Assembly (NCBI RefSeq): GCF_007676705.1
Contig: NZ_VEBF01000010.1
Span: 62,001 to 126,000, forward strand
From: Paenibacillus xylanexedens
Lineage (GTDB): Bacteria; Bacillota; Bacilli; Paenibacillales; Paenibacillaceae
Length of the DNA: 64,000 nucleotides
Direction: 5' to 3'
Positions 1 to 9,393 of the stretch are shown one piece after another. Under the pieces are notes generated by a model. The model was given only the letters and a program-made list of their open reading frames with translations, made no database searches and was not told where the DNA came from. The position numbers were made by a program, and so were the translations under genes. Every line of letters begins with the position of its first letter. Position 1 is the stretch's first letter.

Positions 1-742
1 CAGCCGCGTTCAGGATAAGCAGATTGCGAAGCACGTATTGCAGAGGGAACAACTTCTCGGAACGCAGGTAGATCAGTGCATCAAAGTACGCATTCCAGTG
101 ACCTACGGCATACATGAGTGTCATGACTGCCAGTATAGGCTTCGATAGGGGAAGAACCACACTGACCAGATATCGGATATCCCGACAACCGTCCATTTCC
201 GCGGCCTCTCCAAGCTCTTCCGGGATGGAAGACTGGAAGAATGTTCTCGCCACGATGACCTGGAACACCGCGAGCGCCCCGGGCAGCCACATCGCCCAGC
301 GTGTATCGAGCAGATGCAAGTCCTTCATCAACAGGTAGGTGGGAATCAGACCGCCATCAAAGAACATCGTGATCATCATGAAAACGATGATGACCCCTCG
401 TCCGTAGAACGATTTGCGTGAGAGGGGATACGCCAGCATGACGGTCAGTGCCACGTTAATGAACGTACCTACTACGGTGTAGATGATCGTGTTATAGAAA
501 CCGAGCATAAGCTGTTGGCTTTTGAAAATGGAGATGTACGCCTTGATATTAAAATCGACCGGGAACAGCCACACCTGACCGGAGGTCACGGCTCGTGAAG
601 AGCTAAACGAAGAACTGATGATATACAAGAGCGGGTAAAACACCGTTAGCAGTATGGCGAACAGAAAGATATAGTTGAATGTCATGAAAATGCGATCACC
701 GAGCGGGTCCTTGATCCGGTTACGATTAATCAGGTTGAACAT
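1..742 (-). CDS. carbohydrate ABC transporter permease, LplC/YtcP type (3' end beyond window)
   Basis: Inner-membrane permease subunit of an oligosaccharide ABC importer. The 247 visible residues begin MFNLINRNRIKDPLGDR and hold several hydrophobic segments; the EAAxxDG coupling loop that contacts the ATPase is seen as EAAEMDGCRD, and MITMFFDGGLIPTYLL is typical of the LplC subgroup. The start follows an AAAGGAGG site 15 nt after the stop of the LplB-like partner, so the two form a pair. The 3' end lies outside the window, and the solute-binding protein is probably there too. Substrate is unknown; neighbouring fucosidase and galactosidase genes suggest plant-glycan oligosaccharides (inference). 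Confidence 0.9.
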   Translation of the reverse strand, partial: MFNLINRNRIKDPLGDRIFMTFNYIFLFAILLTVFYPLLYIISSSFSSSRAVTSGQVWLFPVDFNIKAYISIFKSQQLMLGFYNTIIYTVVGTFINVALTVMLAYPLSRKSFYGRGVIIVFMMITMFFDGGLIPTYLLMKDLHLLDTRWAMWLPGALAVFQVIVARTFFQSSIPEELGEAAEMDGCRDIRYLVSVVLPLSKPILAVMTLMYAVGHWNAYFDALIYLRSEKLFPLQYVLRNLLILNAA

Positions 743-757
743 GGATAAGCTCCTCCT

Positions 758-1735
758 TTACCACAAGCTGTTCTGGGATACTTTGCGGGATATGCCGTTG
801 ACGATAACCAGCAGGATCAGGTTGATAATGGAGTTGAAGAACCCTACTGCCGAGGAGAAGCTGAAATTCGCCCCGATCAGACCGACCTTGTACACATACG
901 TGGAGATGACCTCCGAAGCGCTTGTGTTGAGCGGATTCTGCATCAAGTATATTTTCTCGAAGCCCACGCCCATAATGCTTCCCAGACTTAGAATCAGCAT
1001 GATGACGGTGACTGGAACGAGTGTTGGAAGGTCGATGTGCCAGATTTTTCGAAGCCTTGATGCGCCGTCCATCTTTGCTGCTTCATAGAGAGATGGATCA
1101 ACACCAGCAAGGGCGGCAATGTATATGATTGATGAATATCCCATGCCCTGCCAGACACCTGACCAGACATATATCGATTTGAAGTATTCTGGAATACCCA
1201 TGAAGTTGGTCATCGGGAAGCCGAGCAGTGTGAACAGCTTGTCTACCACGCCCACATGCGGGGAGAGCATCAGAATGATAATGGATACCATGACAACCGT
1301 TGAGATAAAATGCGGAGCGTAGGTAACCATCTGTACGGTCTTCTTAAAGTAACCCGTTCGAATCTCATTCAGCGCTAGGGCCAGCAGAATCGGAATGGGG
1401 AAACCCGCAATTAAGGAATAAAAGCTGATACCTATCGTATTCTTGATCAGCAGCCAGAAATTTGGAGATTGGAAGAAGGCTTCAAAGTGTTTGAATCCGA
1501 CCCACGGGCTTCCCCAGATTCCTTTGACTACACTGAAGTCCTTGAAGGCGATCTGGACACCCACCATAGGAATGTACTTGAAGATCAACAGGTACAACAC
1601 CGGGGGCAGCACGAGCAGGTATAACTCCCAGTGCTTCTTGAGGCTTTTGATGAATGGATGCTGCCGCTTGGGCTCCACATGTTTCCTCTGCTGGAGTTCC
1701 ATCTTGGCGGGTATGCTTTCCGTAGCTCGACTCAT
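758..1735 (-). CDS. sugar ABC transporter permease, LplB type
   Basis: First permease of the importer, 325 residues, about six membrane segments. The coupling loop reads YEAAKMDGASRLRKIWHIDLP, family-typical. Residues IKNTIGISFYS and the ending ISRKVSQNSLW match LplB-like proteins, which work with an LplC partner and an extracellular lipoprotein. The ATG at 1735 is preferred over an in-frame GTG at 1744, because AAGGAG lies 8 nt before the ATG but directly abuts the GTG. A catabolite-repression-like site sits about 120 bp upstream. Assignment to the family is firm; substrate is inferred only from context. Confidence 0.92.
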   Translation of the reverse strand: MSRATESIPAKMELQQRKHVEPKRQHPFIKSLKKHWELYLLVLPPVLYLLIFKYIPMVGVQIAFKDFSVVKGIWGSPWVGFKHFEAFFQSPNFWLLIKNTIGISFYSLIAGFPIPILLALALNEIRTGYFKKTVQMVTYAPHFISTVVMVSIIILMLSPHVGVVDKLFTLLGFPMTNFMGIPEYFKSIYVWSGVWQGMGYSSIIYIAALAGVDPSLYEAAKMDGASRLRKIWHIDLPTLVPVTVIMLILSLGSIMGVGFEKIYLMQNPLNTSASEVISTYVYKVGLIGANFSFSSAVGFFNSIINLILLVIVNGISRKVSQNSLW

Positions 1736-1851
1736 TTGCGTCACTCCTTCTACACCTCAAGTGTAATAATACATTACATTTACATCCCTTAAACATCCTT
1801 TTTTCTGTTCCTAGTTCCTTGTTTAACAAATACGATGTAAACATTCATATC

Positions 1852-1866
1852 AGGTAGCGCTTTCTT
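1852..1866 (-). promoter_or_regulatory. candidate cre (CcpA) site upstream of the ABC permeases
   Basis: Minus-strand AAGAAAGCGCTACCT matches the cre consensus WTGNAANCGNWNNCW at all but one position (A instead of T at position 2) and contains the AAGCGCT core. It lies in the 314-bp intergenic stretch upstream of the permease pair, where carbon catabolite repression would be expected. No convincing -35/-10 was found beside it. Confidence 0.5.
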
Positions 1867-2002
1867 GATTTGATAGTACCTCGTACAGTAATCTTTTATC
1901 AATTTGCAATTTTCTCCGACTTCTCTTTATTCTAAAAACCCTTATGTGGCAAGGGATTTCAGGCCATTTCTATTGGGAATTGTGTCCCTTATGTATGAAT
2001 AT

Positions 2003-2035
2003 AAAAATCCCGGAGGTGGTTATATCTCCCCCGGA
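2003..2035 (-). terminator. probable intrinsic terminator after the first fucosidase gene
   Basis: Reading the minus strand, GGGGGAG and CTCCGGG flank a 10-nt loop, giving a GC-rich but bulged stem followed by ATTTTTAT. It begins 15 nt after the fucosidase stop codon. The bulge makes it weaker than the other terminators in the window. Confidence 0.45.
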
Positions 2036-2049
2036 ATTGACATGGCATT

Positions 2050-3462
2050 CTATGCGCTTGTGACCAGCCTGAACGTATGTGTGATGGGTGCTGCACTGGT
2101 TGTAGCGGATTGTGGCAGTTCCACGAGAAGTCCTTCTTCTGTCTGCTGATACGAAAGTACGTCATCGCTACCGATGAGTTCGATCCGCTCTACCTTTTCC
2201 AGATAAGGAATGATTAGCTGTGGTTGTACGGTCTCATTCTCGTTTCGGTATATACGGAAGGCATATACGGTGTTGATCTCTTCTTTCTGCGTGAAAGCCC
2301 AATCTTTCGTAAAATAAGGCCCACATATCCGGGTTCCATAAACACCTTCTCCGTGAGTACTCAGCCATTCACCGAGGCCCTTGATGCCTCGAATTGCCCC
2401 TTTTGGCAGACGGCCATCTGGTTGCGGTCCTATATTCAGTGCCAGGTTACCCCCCTTGGACACGACTTCGAGTAGAATATGTGCCAGCTGTCTCCCCGTT
2501 TTATACTGATCATCGAATCCAAAAGCAAAGGAGTTGCCCACGGTAATACAGCTCTCCCACGGAATGTTCATCGGATGTTCCGGTATGGTCTGCTCGGGGG
2601 TAACGATATTCTCATACGGCCCACCCACGGTGCGATCTGCGGACAGAAGCCACGGCTGTGTGGTCTGACGCGCCCGTTCCACGACTTCACCAAGCCTGAT
2701 ATCCTGACCGTGGCGACCTTCGCGCACCCAGCCGGCATCCAGCCACAGACATTCGATCCGTCCGTAATTCGTCAGCAGCTCCATGATCTGCTCATGTGTG
2801 AACTCTACGAATTTCTCCCACAGCCACGGATACTTATGGGGATCATACGAGGGCCCGCGCCACATATGACGACCACGTTCCATGCCCGGTGCCCAGTAAT
2901 ACGGGGTATGCCAGTCCGCTTTGGAGAAGTACGCTGAGATGCCGAGTCCTTTGGCCCGGAAAGCGTCAAATAGCGCTCGACAGATGTCCGCATACTTATG
3001 GGTATGAAAAGGCGTGTCCTTGCCCGTAATCCGGTAATCCGTCGTCTTGGTATCCCACATGCAGAAACCGTCATGGTGTTTGGTGGTGAACAGGAAGTAT
3101 TTGAACCCGTTGTCTGCCGCCATCTGTGCCCATTCCTCGGGCTGGAAGCGAATCGGATTGAAGGTTTTGTTCAGATCGAAATATTCCCGTTTGAAATCTT
3201 CCATGTCATCCGTCCAGTCGATGTCATCGCGCGACCAATCGCCATCCTCGTCGCTCAGTGCCCAGGACTCCACGAGACCAAGCTGGGAATACGGCCCCCA
3301 GTGCATCATCAGCCCCAGCTTCTGGTCCTTGAACCACTCCAGCCGCTCATTCAGCAGTGGATCTTCCGGTTTGATCCACTCTTCCTCTTTGCTAAAATTG
3401 TGCACGCCAGCTTCCACGATCTGTTCTTCCTGCTCCAGTACGGTTTCTTTGGCTTCGCTCAT
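2050..3462 (-). CDS. alpha-L-fucosidase, GH29
   Basis: Retaining glycosidase that removes terminal L-fucose, 470 residues, no signal peptide, so it acts on imported oligosaccharides. GH29 marks seen: LGLMMHWGPYS near residue 50, TTKHHDGFCMW near 125, and the nucleophile Asp in ECLWLDAGW near residue 242. The C-terminal part has the beta-sandwich typical of the family. ATG 3462 was chosen since AAAGGAG is 9 nt upstream; an in-frame ATG at 3471 overlaps that site. It is separated from the upstream dehydrogenase by 370 bp holding intergenic repeat copy R1. A second GH29 gene lies at 7927-9387. Family call firm; exact linkage specificity unknown. Confidence 0.9.
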   Translation of the reverse strand: MSEAKETVLEQEEQIVEAGVHNFSKEEEWIKPEDPLLNERLEWFKDQKLGLMMHWGPYSQLGLVESWALSDEDGDWSRDDIDWTDDMEDFKREYFDLNKTFNPIRFQPEEWAQMAADNGFKYFLFTTKHHDGFCMWDTKTTDYRITGKDTPFHTHKYADICRALFDAFRAKGLGISAYFSKADWHTPYYWAPGMERGRHMWRGPSYDPHKYPWLWEKFVEFTHEQIMELLTNYGRIECLWLDAGWVREGRHGQDIRLGEVVERARQTTQPWLLSADRTVGGPYENIVTPEQTIPEHPMNIPWESCITVGNSFAFGFDDQYKTGRQLAHILLEVVSKGGNLALNIGPQPDGRLPKGAIRGIKGLGEWLSTHGEGVYGTRICGPYFTKDWAFTQKEEINTVYAFRIYRNENETVQPQLIIPYLEKVERIELIGSDDVLSYQQTEEGLLVELPQSATTSAAPITHTFRLVTSA

Positions 3463-3484
3463 CTGATTCATCTCCTTTGGATTA

Positions 3485-3684
3485 GATGTCTCACGTTGGA
3501 TACATAGCTTTACACTCGCCCACTGCGCGGTCAGAATAATCTTCCGATCGCTGTTATCCCCAGATTTTTATGATTGTTTCCCTAGAGGGAAAATCCGGGG
3601 ATAAAGGCGAGCGCTCCGCTTCTTCAGATTTCTTCTGCCCTCTCCGTTATCGTGTAAATGTTCAATTCAACTAAGAAGGACATC
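3485..3684 (-). repeat. structured intergenic repeat, copy R1
   Basis: About 200 bp filling most of the gap between two minus-strand genes. Shared blocks with other copies: CTTCCGATCGCTGTTATCCC near 3541, GATAAAGGCGA near 3600 and CTTCTTCAGATTTCTTCTGC near 3620. Nested complementary arms: GATGTC 3485-3490 with GACATC 3679-3684, TTTACAC 3509-3515 with GTGTAAA 3652-3658, TTATCCCCAGATTTT (from 3554) with AAAATCCGGGGATAA (to 3604), and an apical TTTCCCT/AGGGAAA. A further hairpin CCGAAGC/GCTTCGG at about 3717-3757 may be an optional extra module. The core ends some 46 nt before the fucosidase start. No reading frame is conserved in it. Confidence 0.75.
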
Positions 3685-3832
3685 GTAAATCCTGTCGCTT
3701 TTAATGTAGTAGGATCTTCCGAAGCTTTTAGCTTTGCTGCTTCGGATAGGTTCTGTACCTTCCGTTTTGGCGTAAACGGTTCGTGTAACTATTCGGGGGC
3801 GTAGTCAATATCTCCGTATTGCAATGCTCCTT

Positions 3833-4891
3833 TTACAGCGTGATTTCGCGGCCTTGGCGTGCTGATTCGTAGATGGCGCAGAGCATTTTCATCACTTCGA
3901 CGCCGTCCTCGACGGGGCTAAGGGTTTCTTTGCGGCCTTGTGTGCTGTCGATAAAATGGTTGATTTCATTTCGGAATGAGCCCATAAAATCGAATGATTT
4001 GAAATCCACCTGTGGCGTCATGTTCAAGATAGTGTTGAATTTCTCGCCAATAATCGAAATCTCCGGCTCCAGCTCGGCACCGCCTTTGTCGCCATATAGT
4101 TTGACCGAGGTCTCATCCGCTTTGGCATGAAGTGTAAAGCTGACATCTACGAGCAGGCTCGCTCCGTTCTCGAAACGAATCAGGGCATTCGCCATGTCCT
4201 CAACGGTGTTCTGCTTCGCATCATAGTCCGCTGCTTTGTAGAACGACAGATTGTTAATGTTGGAGCGGTTCCCCAACCGGTTGGACACGTTAGCGGAGAC
4301 GGACTTCACCTTCGGTCTGCCCATCAGATACCAGCAGATATCGATTACATGCACCCCGATATCAATCAGCGGGCCGCCGCCGGAGCGGTTGATATCCGAG
4401 AACCAGCCACCTGGATTGCCCAGACGACGCAGACTGGAGGCTTTGGCATAATAGATCTCGCCCAGTTCACCCTCGTCGATAAACTTCTTCAGAATCTGTG
4501 CATTGTCGCTATATCGGCGAACAAAACCGACCTGCAGCAGCTTTCCGCTGCGATGAACGGCCTTCTCTACCTCGAGCGCATCCTCCACCGTTTGGCAGAG
4601 TGGTTTCTCACATAGCACATTTTTGCCCGCGTCGAGAGCAGCAATGCTAATCTCGGCATGCGAGTCGTTCCATGTGCAGATGCTGACGGAATGAATCTCA
4701 GGCAGTGCGAGCAATTCCTTGTAATCGGTAAACACATGAGGTGCATTATATTGCTTCGCCACTTCTGCGGCACGTTCTGCATTCAGGTCGCAAATAGCGT
4801 ATATTTCAACGTCCGGGTTACTGGCATAGGCTTGCAAATGGCAATCGGATATGGATCCGGCACCGATGACGGCGACTTTCAATTTGGACAT
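3833..4891 (-). CDS. Gfo/Idh/MocA family sugar dehydrogenase
   Basis: NAD(P)-dependent oxidoreductase of 352 residues. The N-terminal Rossmann fold starts KVAVIGAGSISDCHLQAY, the family EKP motif is present (LCEKPLCQTVEDA), and GGGPLIDIGVHVIDICWY carries the catalytic His/Asp region. The GGAGG site lies 9 nt before the ATG. It sits between a sugar isomerase and a fucosidase gene, so a role in oxidising or epimerising a liberated sugar is likely (inference). The enzyme family is broad and the substrate cannot be read from sequence. Confidence 0.9.
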   Translation of the reverse strand: MSKLKVAVIGAGSISDCHLQAYASNPDVEIYAICDLNAERAAEVAKQYNAPHVFTDYKELLALPEIHSVSICTWNDSHAEISIAALDAGKNVLCEKPLCQTVEDALEVEKAVHRSGKLLQVGFVRRYSDNAQILKKFIDEGELGEIYYAKASSLRRLGNPGGWFSDINRSGGGPLIDIGVHVIDICWYLMGRPKVKSVSANVSNRLGNRSNINNLSFYKAADYDAKQNTVEDMANALIRFENGASLLVDVSFTLHAKADETSVKLYGDKGGAELEPEISIIGEKFNTILNMTPQVDFKSFDFMGSFRNEINHFIDSTQGRKETLSPVEDGVEVMKMLCAIYESARQGREITL

Positions 4892-4943
4892 AGTGCTGAT
4901 TCCTCCATAAATAAAATAATTGACGTCCAGCGGGTAGACGTTC

Positions 4944-5101
4944 CGGTTGCGAATCGTTCTTCCGATCGCTCTTATCCCCAGATTTCTTTAATCCCCTTAT
5001 TCCAAAGGGGAAATCCGGTGATAAAGGCAAGTTAATGCTTACGAAGTAGCTTTCTTACAGAAAGCTTTTAACTTCGTTTCTTCAGAATCGATCTCGCCCC
5101 C
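4944..5101 (-). repeat. structured intergenic repeat, copy R2
   Basis: Shares CTTCCGATCGCTCTTATCCC with R1. Central arms TTATCCCCAGATTTC and GAAATCCGGTGATAA pair; the apical hairpin is CCCCTT/AAGGGG, different in sequence from R1 but again complementary. It carries an additional stem-loop, AGCTTTC ttaca GAAAGCT inside ACGAAGT/ACTTCGT at about 5040-5077. Basal arms GCGAATCGTTCT and AGAATCGATCTCGC are nearly complementary. The element ends about 52 nt before the dehydrogenase start. Confidence 0.7.
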
Positions 5102-5184
5102 TCCACTACTTTTCCTGACTGAACTAACTTTCTGTTTGAGCCATAAGTAACAAGTCATATTTCATTTAAAACAAGTACGCAGCC

Positions 5185-6051
5185 CTATGCCTCTTCCCAT
5201 AAGCGGCGGACGTTATCCATGGCAATGCGTGAGGCGGTTTTGCAATCCTCCATGCCTTCAAATTCAACCGAGATATATCCGTCATACCCGGATTGTTTCA
5301 ACACACGGAATACCTCCGGCATGTCGATATCGCCTTGGCCCACAATGGCACCACGCAGGTAATTGCCATGCGAGGTTTGGAACCAGCCTTCACCGGGATT
5401 CCGGTAGGAAGGTCTCCAGTAGAAGTCTTTGGCGTGCACGATCGACGCGTACGGAATATTATTTTTTACGGCACTCACCGGATCTTCATCCACACAGAGG
5501 AAATTGCCGACATCCAGTGTGGTCTTGAAGTTGCTCCGCGCTGTTTCGTGTAGCAAACGCTGAATTCGCTCACTCGACTGCACATAGTACCCATGGTTCT
5601 CCACGCTTGTTGTAATTCCAAAATCCGCTGCATAATCAGCTATCCGCTGACAGGCCTTCACCAGTACGGGTAGGTCAACCTCGAACTGTGCTACGGTTCC
5701 CTCTGGTGCAGGGCGGAAAGCCACGTCATGACGCATCAGCTTTACTCCCAACGCAGCAGCCACATCCACATGTCGCATCACATTTTGGATCTCTTGCTCC
5801 AACGCTTCAGCGTCCTCCTGCACAGCAAAGTTAGCGCCGATGGCATAATTAGAAATGTCGATCCCGACCTCTTTTGCCACAGCTTTAATCTCATCAATCA
5901 ACTCCGGATTATCAATCAGACTGAATCCCATCGGAACAATCTCCACATGTTCCCCGCCCTGATCGGCGATCCAACGAATGGCATCCGGCACGGTTAATTC
6001 TTTGCGATCCAGTGCTTGTTGAAGACTGTAGGTGCTGAGTCCAACTTTCAT
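5185..6051 (-). CDS. sugar phosphate isomerase/epimerase, TIM barrel (AP endonuclease 2 family)
   Basis: 288 residues of the xylose-isomerase-like TIM barrel. Metal-ligand regions typical of the family are visible: GGEHVEIVPMG near residue 32, SVENHGYY near 150, TTLDVGNF near 178, VHAKDFYW near 208 and GYISVEFEGMED close to the C terminus. Members isomerise or epimerise keto-sugars or inositol derivatives. Spaced 104 bp downstream of the GH35 gene on the same strand and followed by the dehydrogenase, so they probably act in sequence on the released monosaccharide. Precise reaction unknown. Confidence 0.85.
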   Translation of the reverse strand: MKVGLSTYSLQQALDRKELTVPDAIRWIADQGGEHVEIVPMGFSLIDNPELIDEIKAVAKEVGIDISNYAIGANFAVQEDAEALEQEIQNVMRHVDVAAALGVKLMRHDVAFRPAPEGTVAQFEVDLPVLVKACQRIADYAADFGITTSVENHGYYVQSSERIQRLLHETARSNFKTTLDVGNFLCVDEDPVSAVKNNIPYASIVHAKDFYWRPSYRNPGEGWFQTSHGNYLRGAIVGQGDIDMPEVFRVLKQSGYDGYISVEFEGMEDCKTASRIAMDNVRRLWEEA

Positions 6052-6155
6052 TTCCCCTCATCCTCTCCTGTAGTCGATGTCCATACCCAACGTATACCTT
6101 TTTCCGGCGGACACGACAATTGCCAATAATCGTTTGGCTCTACTTTTTTCCTTTT

Positions 6156-7925
6156 CTAGCCCAAATCCGGTGTATCCACGAACGTTACGGCCTGATCATC
6201 CGTCTGATGTAGTTCGAATACCATGATTTCATTCTCACCTTCATGAAGGAGCGGGGCTGGTACATACAACGTTTTTTGCGGTCCTTTATTCCAGTAGCGC
6301 CCCAGGTTGAATCCGTTTACAAATACAATCCCTTTGGTCCAGCTATCCAGTCGAAGAAAAGTATCTCTTACATCCTTGATATCAAACTCTCCTCGATAAA
6401 ATGTCGGTCCCTGTGCTTCGTTAATTGCTTCGCTAATCACATCGCTGAATTGCAAGCCCGACAGATCCGTTAAGGGAAGACAGTGAATCGTCCAATCATA
6501 TAAAAATTGAAAGCCATGCCGCACCCCCTCCGTAATCCCCTTCGGATCTCTCAGGTACGGGCCATAGTTGATTCGCCCCATATTTTCAACAAGGATCAAT
6601 AGTTGTGCGCCCTCTGGCGGCACTTCAAAGGAAACCGATAATGTTGTATTTCCCCGTTCGAGCACGCCCTGAAATTGCCCATCCACAAACACAAGCGCAC
6701 GGTCGCGCACCTCCTGAACCACCAGTTCCTGTCGCTCTCTGGGCCCGGATATCCGGGTCTGATAACCAATAAAGCCATAAGCCTGACCCAGCTTCTCCAT
6801 CGGTTCCGGATTCGTACGCTGCACCGGGACTGATATCTGGTCCATCTGCGCCAGTAATGATGCCTGCTGAGTCATCTCCACTCGCCCATAGGCGATGGTT
6901 TCCTTTGGTTCTGGCAGCACAAGCTCACCCAGATCTTCATTGCTATACCGAGCAATTAGATCACGCACCGCATGGAATTTTGCTGTCGGCTCCCCGGATT
7001 CACTAAGCAGTGAATCGTAGTCGTAACTTGTAATCGTTGGTTCGTATTGATCCTTCTGCTGACAGTTCGCCCCGTTGTAAAATCCGAAGTTCGTTCCGCC
7101 GTGGAACATATAAAAGTTAACCGAAGCGCCTGCCCGGAGCATCTCCTCAAACACACCAGCCACATCTGCGGCTTCTCGTGTGTGATGCGACTCGCCCCAA
7201 TGGTCGAACCAGCCGTTCCAGTACTCCATGCACATCAAAGGTCCATCCGCCTGATATTCACGTAGCTTGTTGAACGCTCCCTCTGTCCCTGATCCAAAAT
7301 TAGCCGTAGCCAGATGCCCTGGCACTGATCCCGCTTGCAGCATGTGGTCTGTCGGTCCATCTGAAGTAAATAACAACACATCCATACCGCGCTCCACCAT
7401 GCCATCACGTAAATATCGCAGGTAACTCGCGTCATTCCCGAAGCTGCCGTACTCATTTTCAATCTGCATCGCGATGATCGGCCCGCCATTGGTGCTAAGA
7501 AGGGGTTTCAATTTGGGCAAAAGCACATCATAATAACGATCCACATTCTCCAGAAATTTTGTATCATTACACCGCAGACGGATGTCATCATCCGCGAGCA
7601 ACCAGGAGGGCAATCCGCCAAACTCCCACTCGGCACATATATAAGGACTTGGGCGAACAATCACATGCAGACCCACATCTCCTGCAATGCGAATAAAACG
7701 CTCCAGATCAGCAATCCCTTCAAAACAATACTGGCCCGGCTGCGGCTCATGAACATTCCATGGCACATACGTTTCCAGCGTATTGAAACCGCAGGCTTTC
7801 AGCTTGATTAGCCGATCCTCCCAATAGTCGGGGACCACTCTGAAATAATGGATGGCACCCGACATAATCCGAATAGGCTTGCCATCATACATAAATTGAG
7901 ACCCTTTATACGTCAGCAGAGCCAT
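6156..7925 (-). CDS. beta-galactosidase, GH35
   Basis: 589 residues, no signal peptide. GH35 marks: ETYVPWNVHEP near residue 55, acid/base Glu in QIENEYGSFG near 157 and nucleophile Glu in LMCMEYWNGWFDHWG near 233, then MFHGGTNFGFYNGAN. C-terminal jelly-roll domains end in GFNLGRYWNKGPQKTLYVP, usual for bacterial GH35. The ATG at 7925 has GGGGAG 9 nt upstream and starts one base after the stop of the preceding fucosidase, implying translational coupling. Removes terminal beta-galactose, for instance from plant side chains. Confidence 0.93.
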   Translation of the reverse strand: MALLTYKGSQFMYDGKPIRIMSGAIHYFRVVPDYWEDRLIKLKACGFNTLETYVPWNVHEPQPGQYCFEGIADLERFIRIAGDVGLHVIVRPSPYICAEWEFGGLPSWLLADDDIRLRCNDTKFLENVDRYYDVLLPKLKPLLSTNGGPIIAMQIENEYGSFGNDASYLRYLRDGMVERGMDVLLFTSDGPTDHMLQAGSVPGHLATANFGSGTEGAFNKLREYQADGPLMCMEYWNGWFDHWGESHHTREAADVAGVFEEMLRAGASVNFYMFHGGTNFGFYNGANCQQKDQYEPTITSYDYDSLLSESGEPTAKFHAVRDLIARYSNEDLGELVLPEPKETIAYGRVEMTQQASLLAQMDQISVPVQRTNPEPMEKLGQAYGFIGYQTRISGPRERQELVVQEVRDRALVFVDGQFQGVLERGNTTLSVSFEVPPEGAQLLILVENMGRINYGPYLRDPKGITEGVRHGFQFLYDWTIHCLPLTDLSGLQFSDVISEAINEAQGPTFYRGEFDIKDVRDTFLRLDSWTKGIVFVNGFNLGRYWNKGPQKTLYVPAPLLHEGENEIMVFELHQTDDQAVTFVDTPDLG

Positions 7926-7926
7926 T

Positions 7927-9387
7927 TTACACATCTCCCCGTTCGCTCAGATATATGCCTAACCCGGACAACGTAGGGCACCATCTGGATTCATGAATGG
8001 TTAATCGCATCCTTCTCGCTGTGACCTGTGGGAAACAGCAAATTCGCTTATGCCCCACCACCGTCCCCTTGTAGAACTCTTCCCAACCACCATCTGCCCT
8101 CAGTGACTCCAGTGTAAAACGCTCAATCCGTTGGCCTGTCTGGATATGTTCCATCAGCACCACCCGGTCAAATGATCTTTCTTCCTGCAAATCCAGCTCG
8201 ATCCAAGCCTGCTCCGTTCCTTCGTGAGGACACCAATACGTTTCCCGGCGTTCCGTCAGCACTTCCGATATGGCATGTTGTTCATCCATCGTCTCCGATG
8301 CTTTTACCAGCGCCTGCAAGGCCAAATTTTCCTGAAAAATGGTGCGCAACGAATCTCCCAATTCCTGTAGGCGCTCCACATCACGTTCGTGAATGAGACC
8401 ACGCGTATCCGGTGGCAGATTGAGTAAAAAGGTGGCGTTGCCCCCTACTGCGCCGTAATAGACGGCAAGCAATTCTTCCAATGTTTTGACCTGATCATCT
8501 TCACTGGCATGATAGAACCATCCCGGGCGAATCGAGGTATTCACCTCGGCAGGGTACCAGATCAGTGGGTCACCTTGGGAATTAATGATCTCTCGACTCC
8601 CCAAATCACTGTCCTGCGTGTTTATCCTTCTGGCAAACTCGCCATCATCCACCTGCTGCGATTGCTCCTGAATCTTCTCATTATCCTGCATATGCGCTGG
8701 CACAACGCTCCATTCCGATTCCCGTGTGTGTCCCGCCTCATTGCCACACCAGCGAACATCCGGACCACATACCGAGATGACAGCTTCAGGCTGAAGTTCA
8801 CGAATAAGCGCGTAGTATGCATCCCAGTCATAGACCTGCCTTTTGCCATTAGGTCCCTCTCCGCACGCTCCATCGAACCATACACAGAAGATGTCGCCAT
8901 AATTCGTAAGCAGCTCGCGTAACTGTTGGAGGAAAAACTCGTTATACCTCTCCGAATCCCCGTAGGAGGCTTCATGCCTATCCCAAGGAGACAGGTACAC
9001 GCCAAACTTCAATCCATCCTCACGGCAGGCATCAGCGACTTCCCGAACCAAATCCCCCGCACCGTTCCTCCACGGACTGGCTGCAACCGTGTGCTCTGTA
9101 TACTGACTTGGCCACAAACAAAATCCATCATGATGCTTGCACGTCAAAATCAGCCCATTCATCCCCGCAGCCTTGCACGCATGCACCCATTGCACTGCGC
9201 TCAGTCCAGAAGGATTGAAGATAGCCGGGTCTTCCTCCCCAGTTCCCCATTCGCGATCCGTGAATGTATTTACCGTAAAATGAATAAATGCATAGAACTC
9301 CATCTCCTGCCACCTCAATTGGCGTTCGGATGGGCTGACCTGTGCTGCGGCCTTAATCCAATCGGCTGGTTGCAATCCATGATTCAT
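7927..9387 (-). CDS. GH29 alpha-L-fucosidase with C-terminal discoidin-like domain
   Basis: 486 residues. The catalytic domain shows EFYAFIHFTVNTFTDREWG near residue 30, LTCKHHDGFCLW near 77 and the nucleophile Asp in CVWFDGACGEG near 172. Residues from about 365 on (beginning near YWCPHEG, with FTLESLRADGGWEEF and RRMRLTIHES) look like an F5/8 type C carbohydrate-binding domain. This shorter-type GH29 differs from the one at 2050-3462, so the two probably cleave different fucosyl linkages. Its ribosome binding site AAGGAGTGA lies inside the last codons of cutC, 6 bp upstream. Cytoplasmic by lack of a signal peptide. Confidence 0.88.
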   Translation of the reverse strand: MNHGLQPADWIKAAAQVSPSERQLRWQEMEFYAFIHFTVNTFTDREWGTGEEDPAIFNPSGLSAVQWVHACKAAGMNGLILTCKHHDGFCLWPSQYTEHTVAASPWRNGAGDLVREVADACREDGLKFGVYLSPWDRHEASYGDSERYNEFFLQQLRELLTNYGDIFCVWFDGACGEGPNGKRQVYDWDAYYALIRELQPEAVISVCGPDVRWCGNEAGHTRESEWSVVPAHMQDNEKIQEQSQQVDDGEFARRINTQDSDLGSREIINSQGDPLIWYPAEVNTSIRPGWFYHASEDDQVKTLEELLAVYYGAVGGNATFLLNLPPDTRGLIHERDVERLQELGDSLRTIFQENLALQALVKASETMDEQHAISEVLTERRETYWCPHEGTEQAWIELDLQEERSFDRVVLMEHIQTGQRIERFTLESLRADGGWEEFYKGTVVGHKRICCFPQVTARRMRLTIHESRWCPTLSGLGIYLSERGDV

Positions 9388-9393
9388 GGCGTA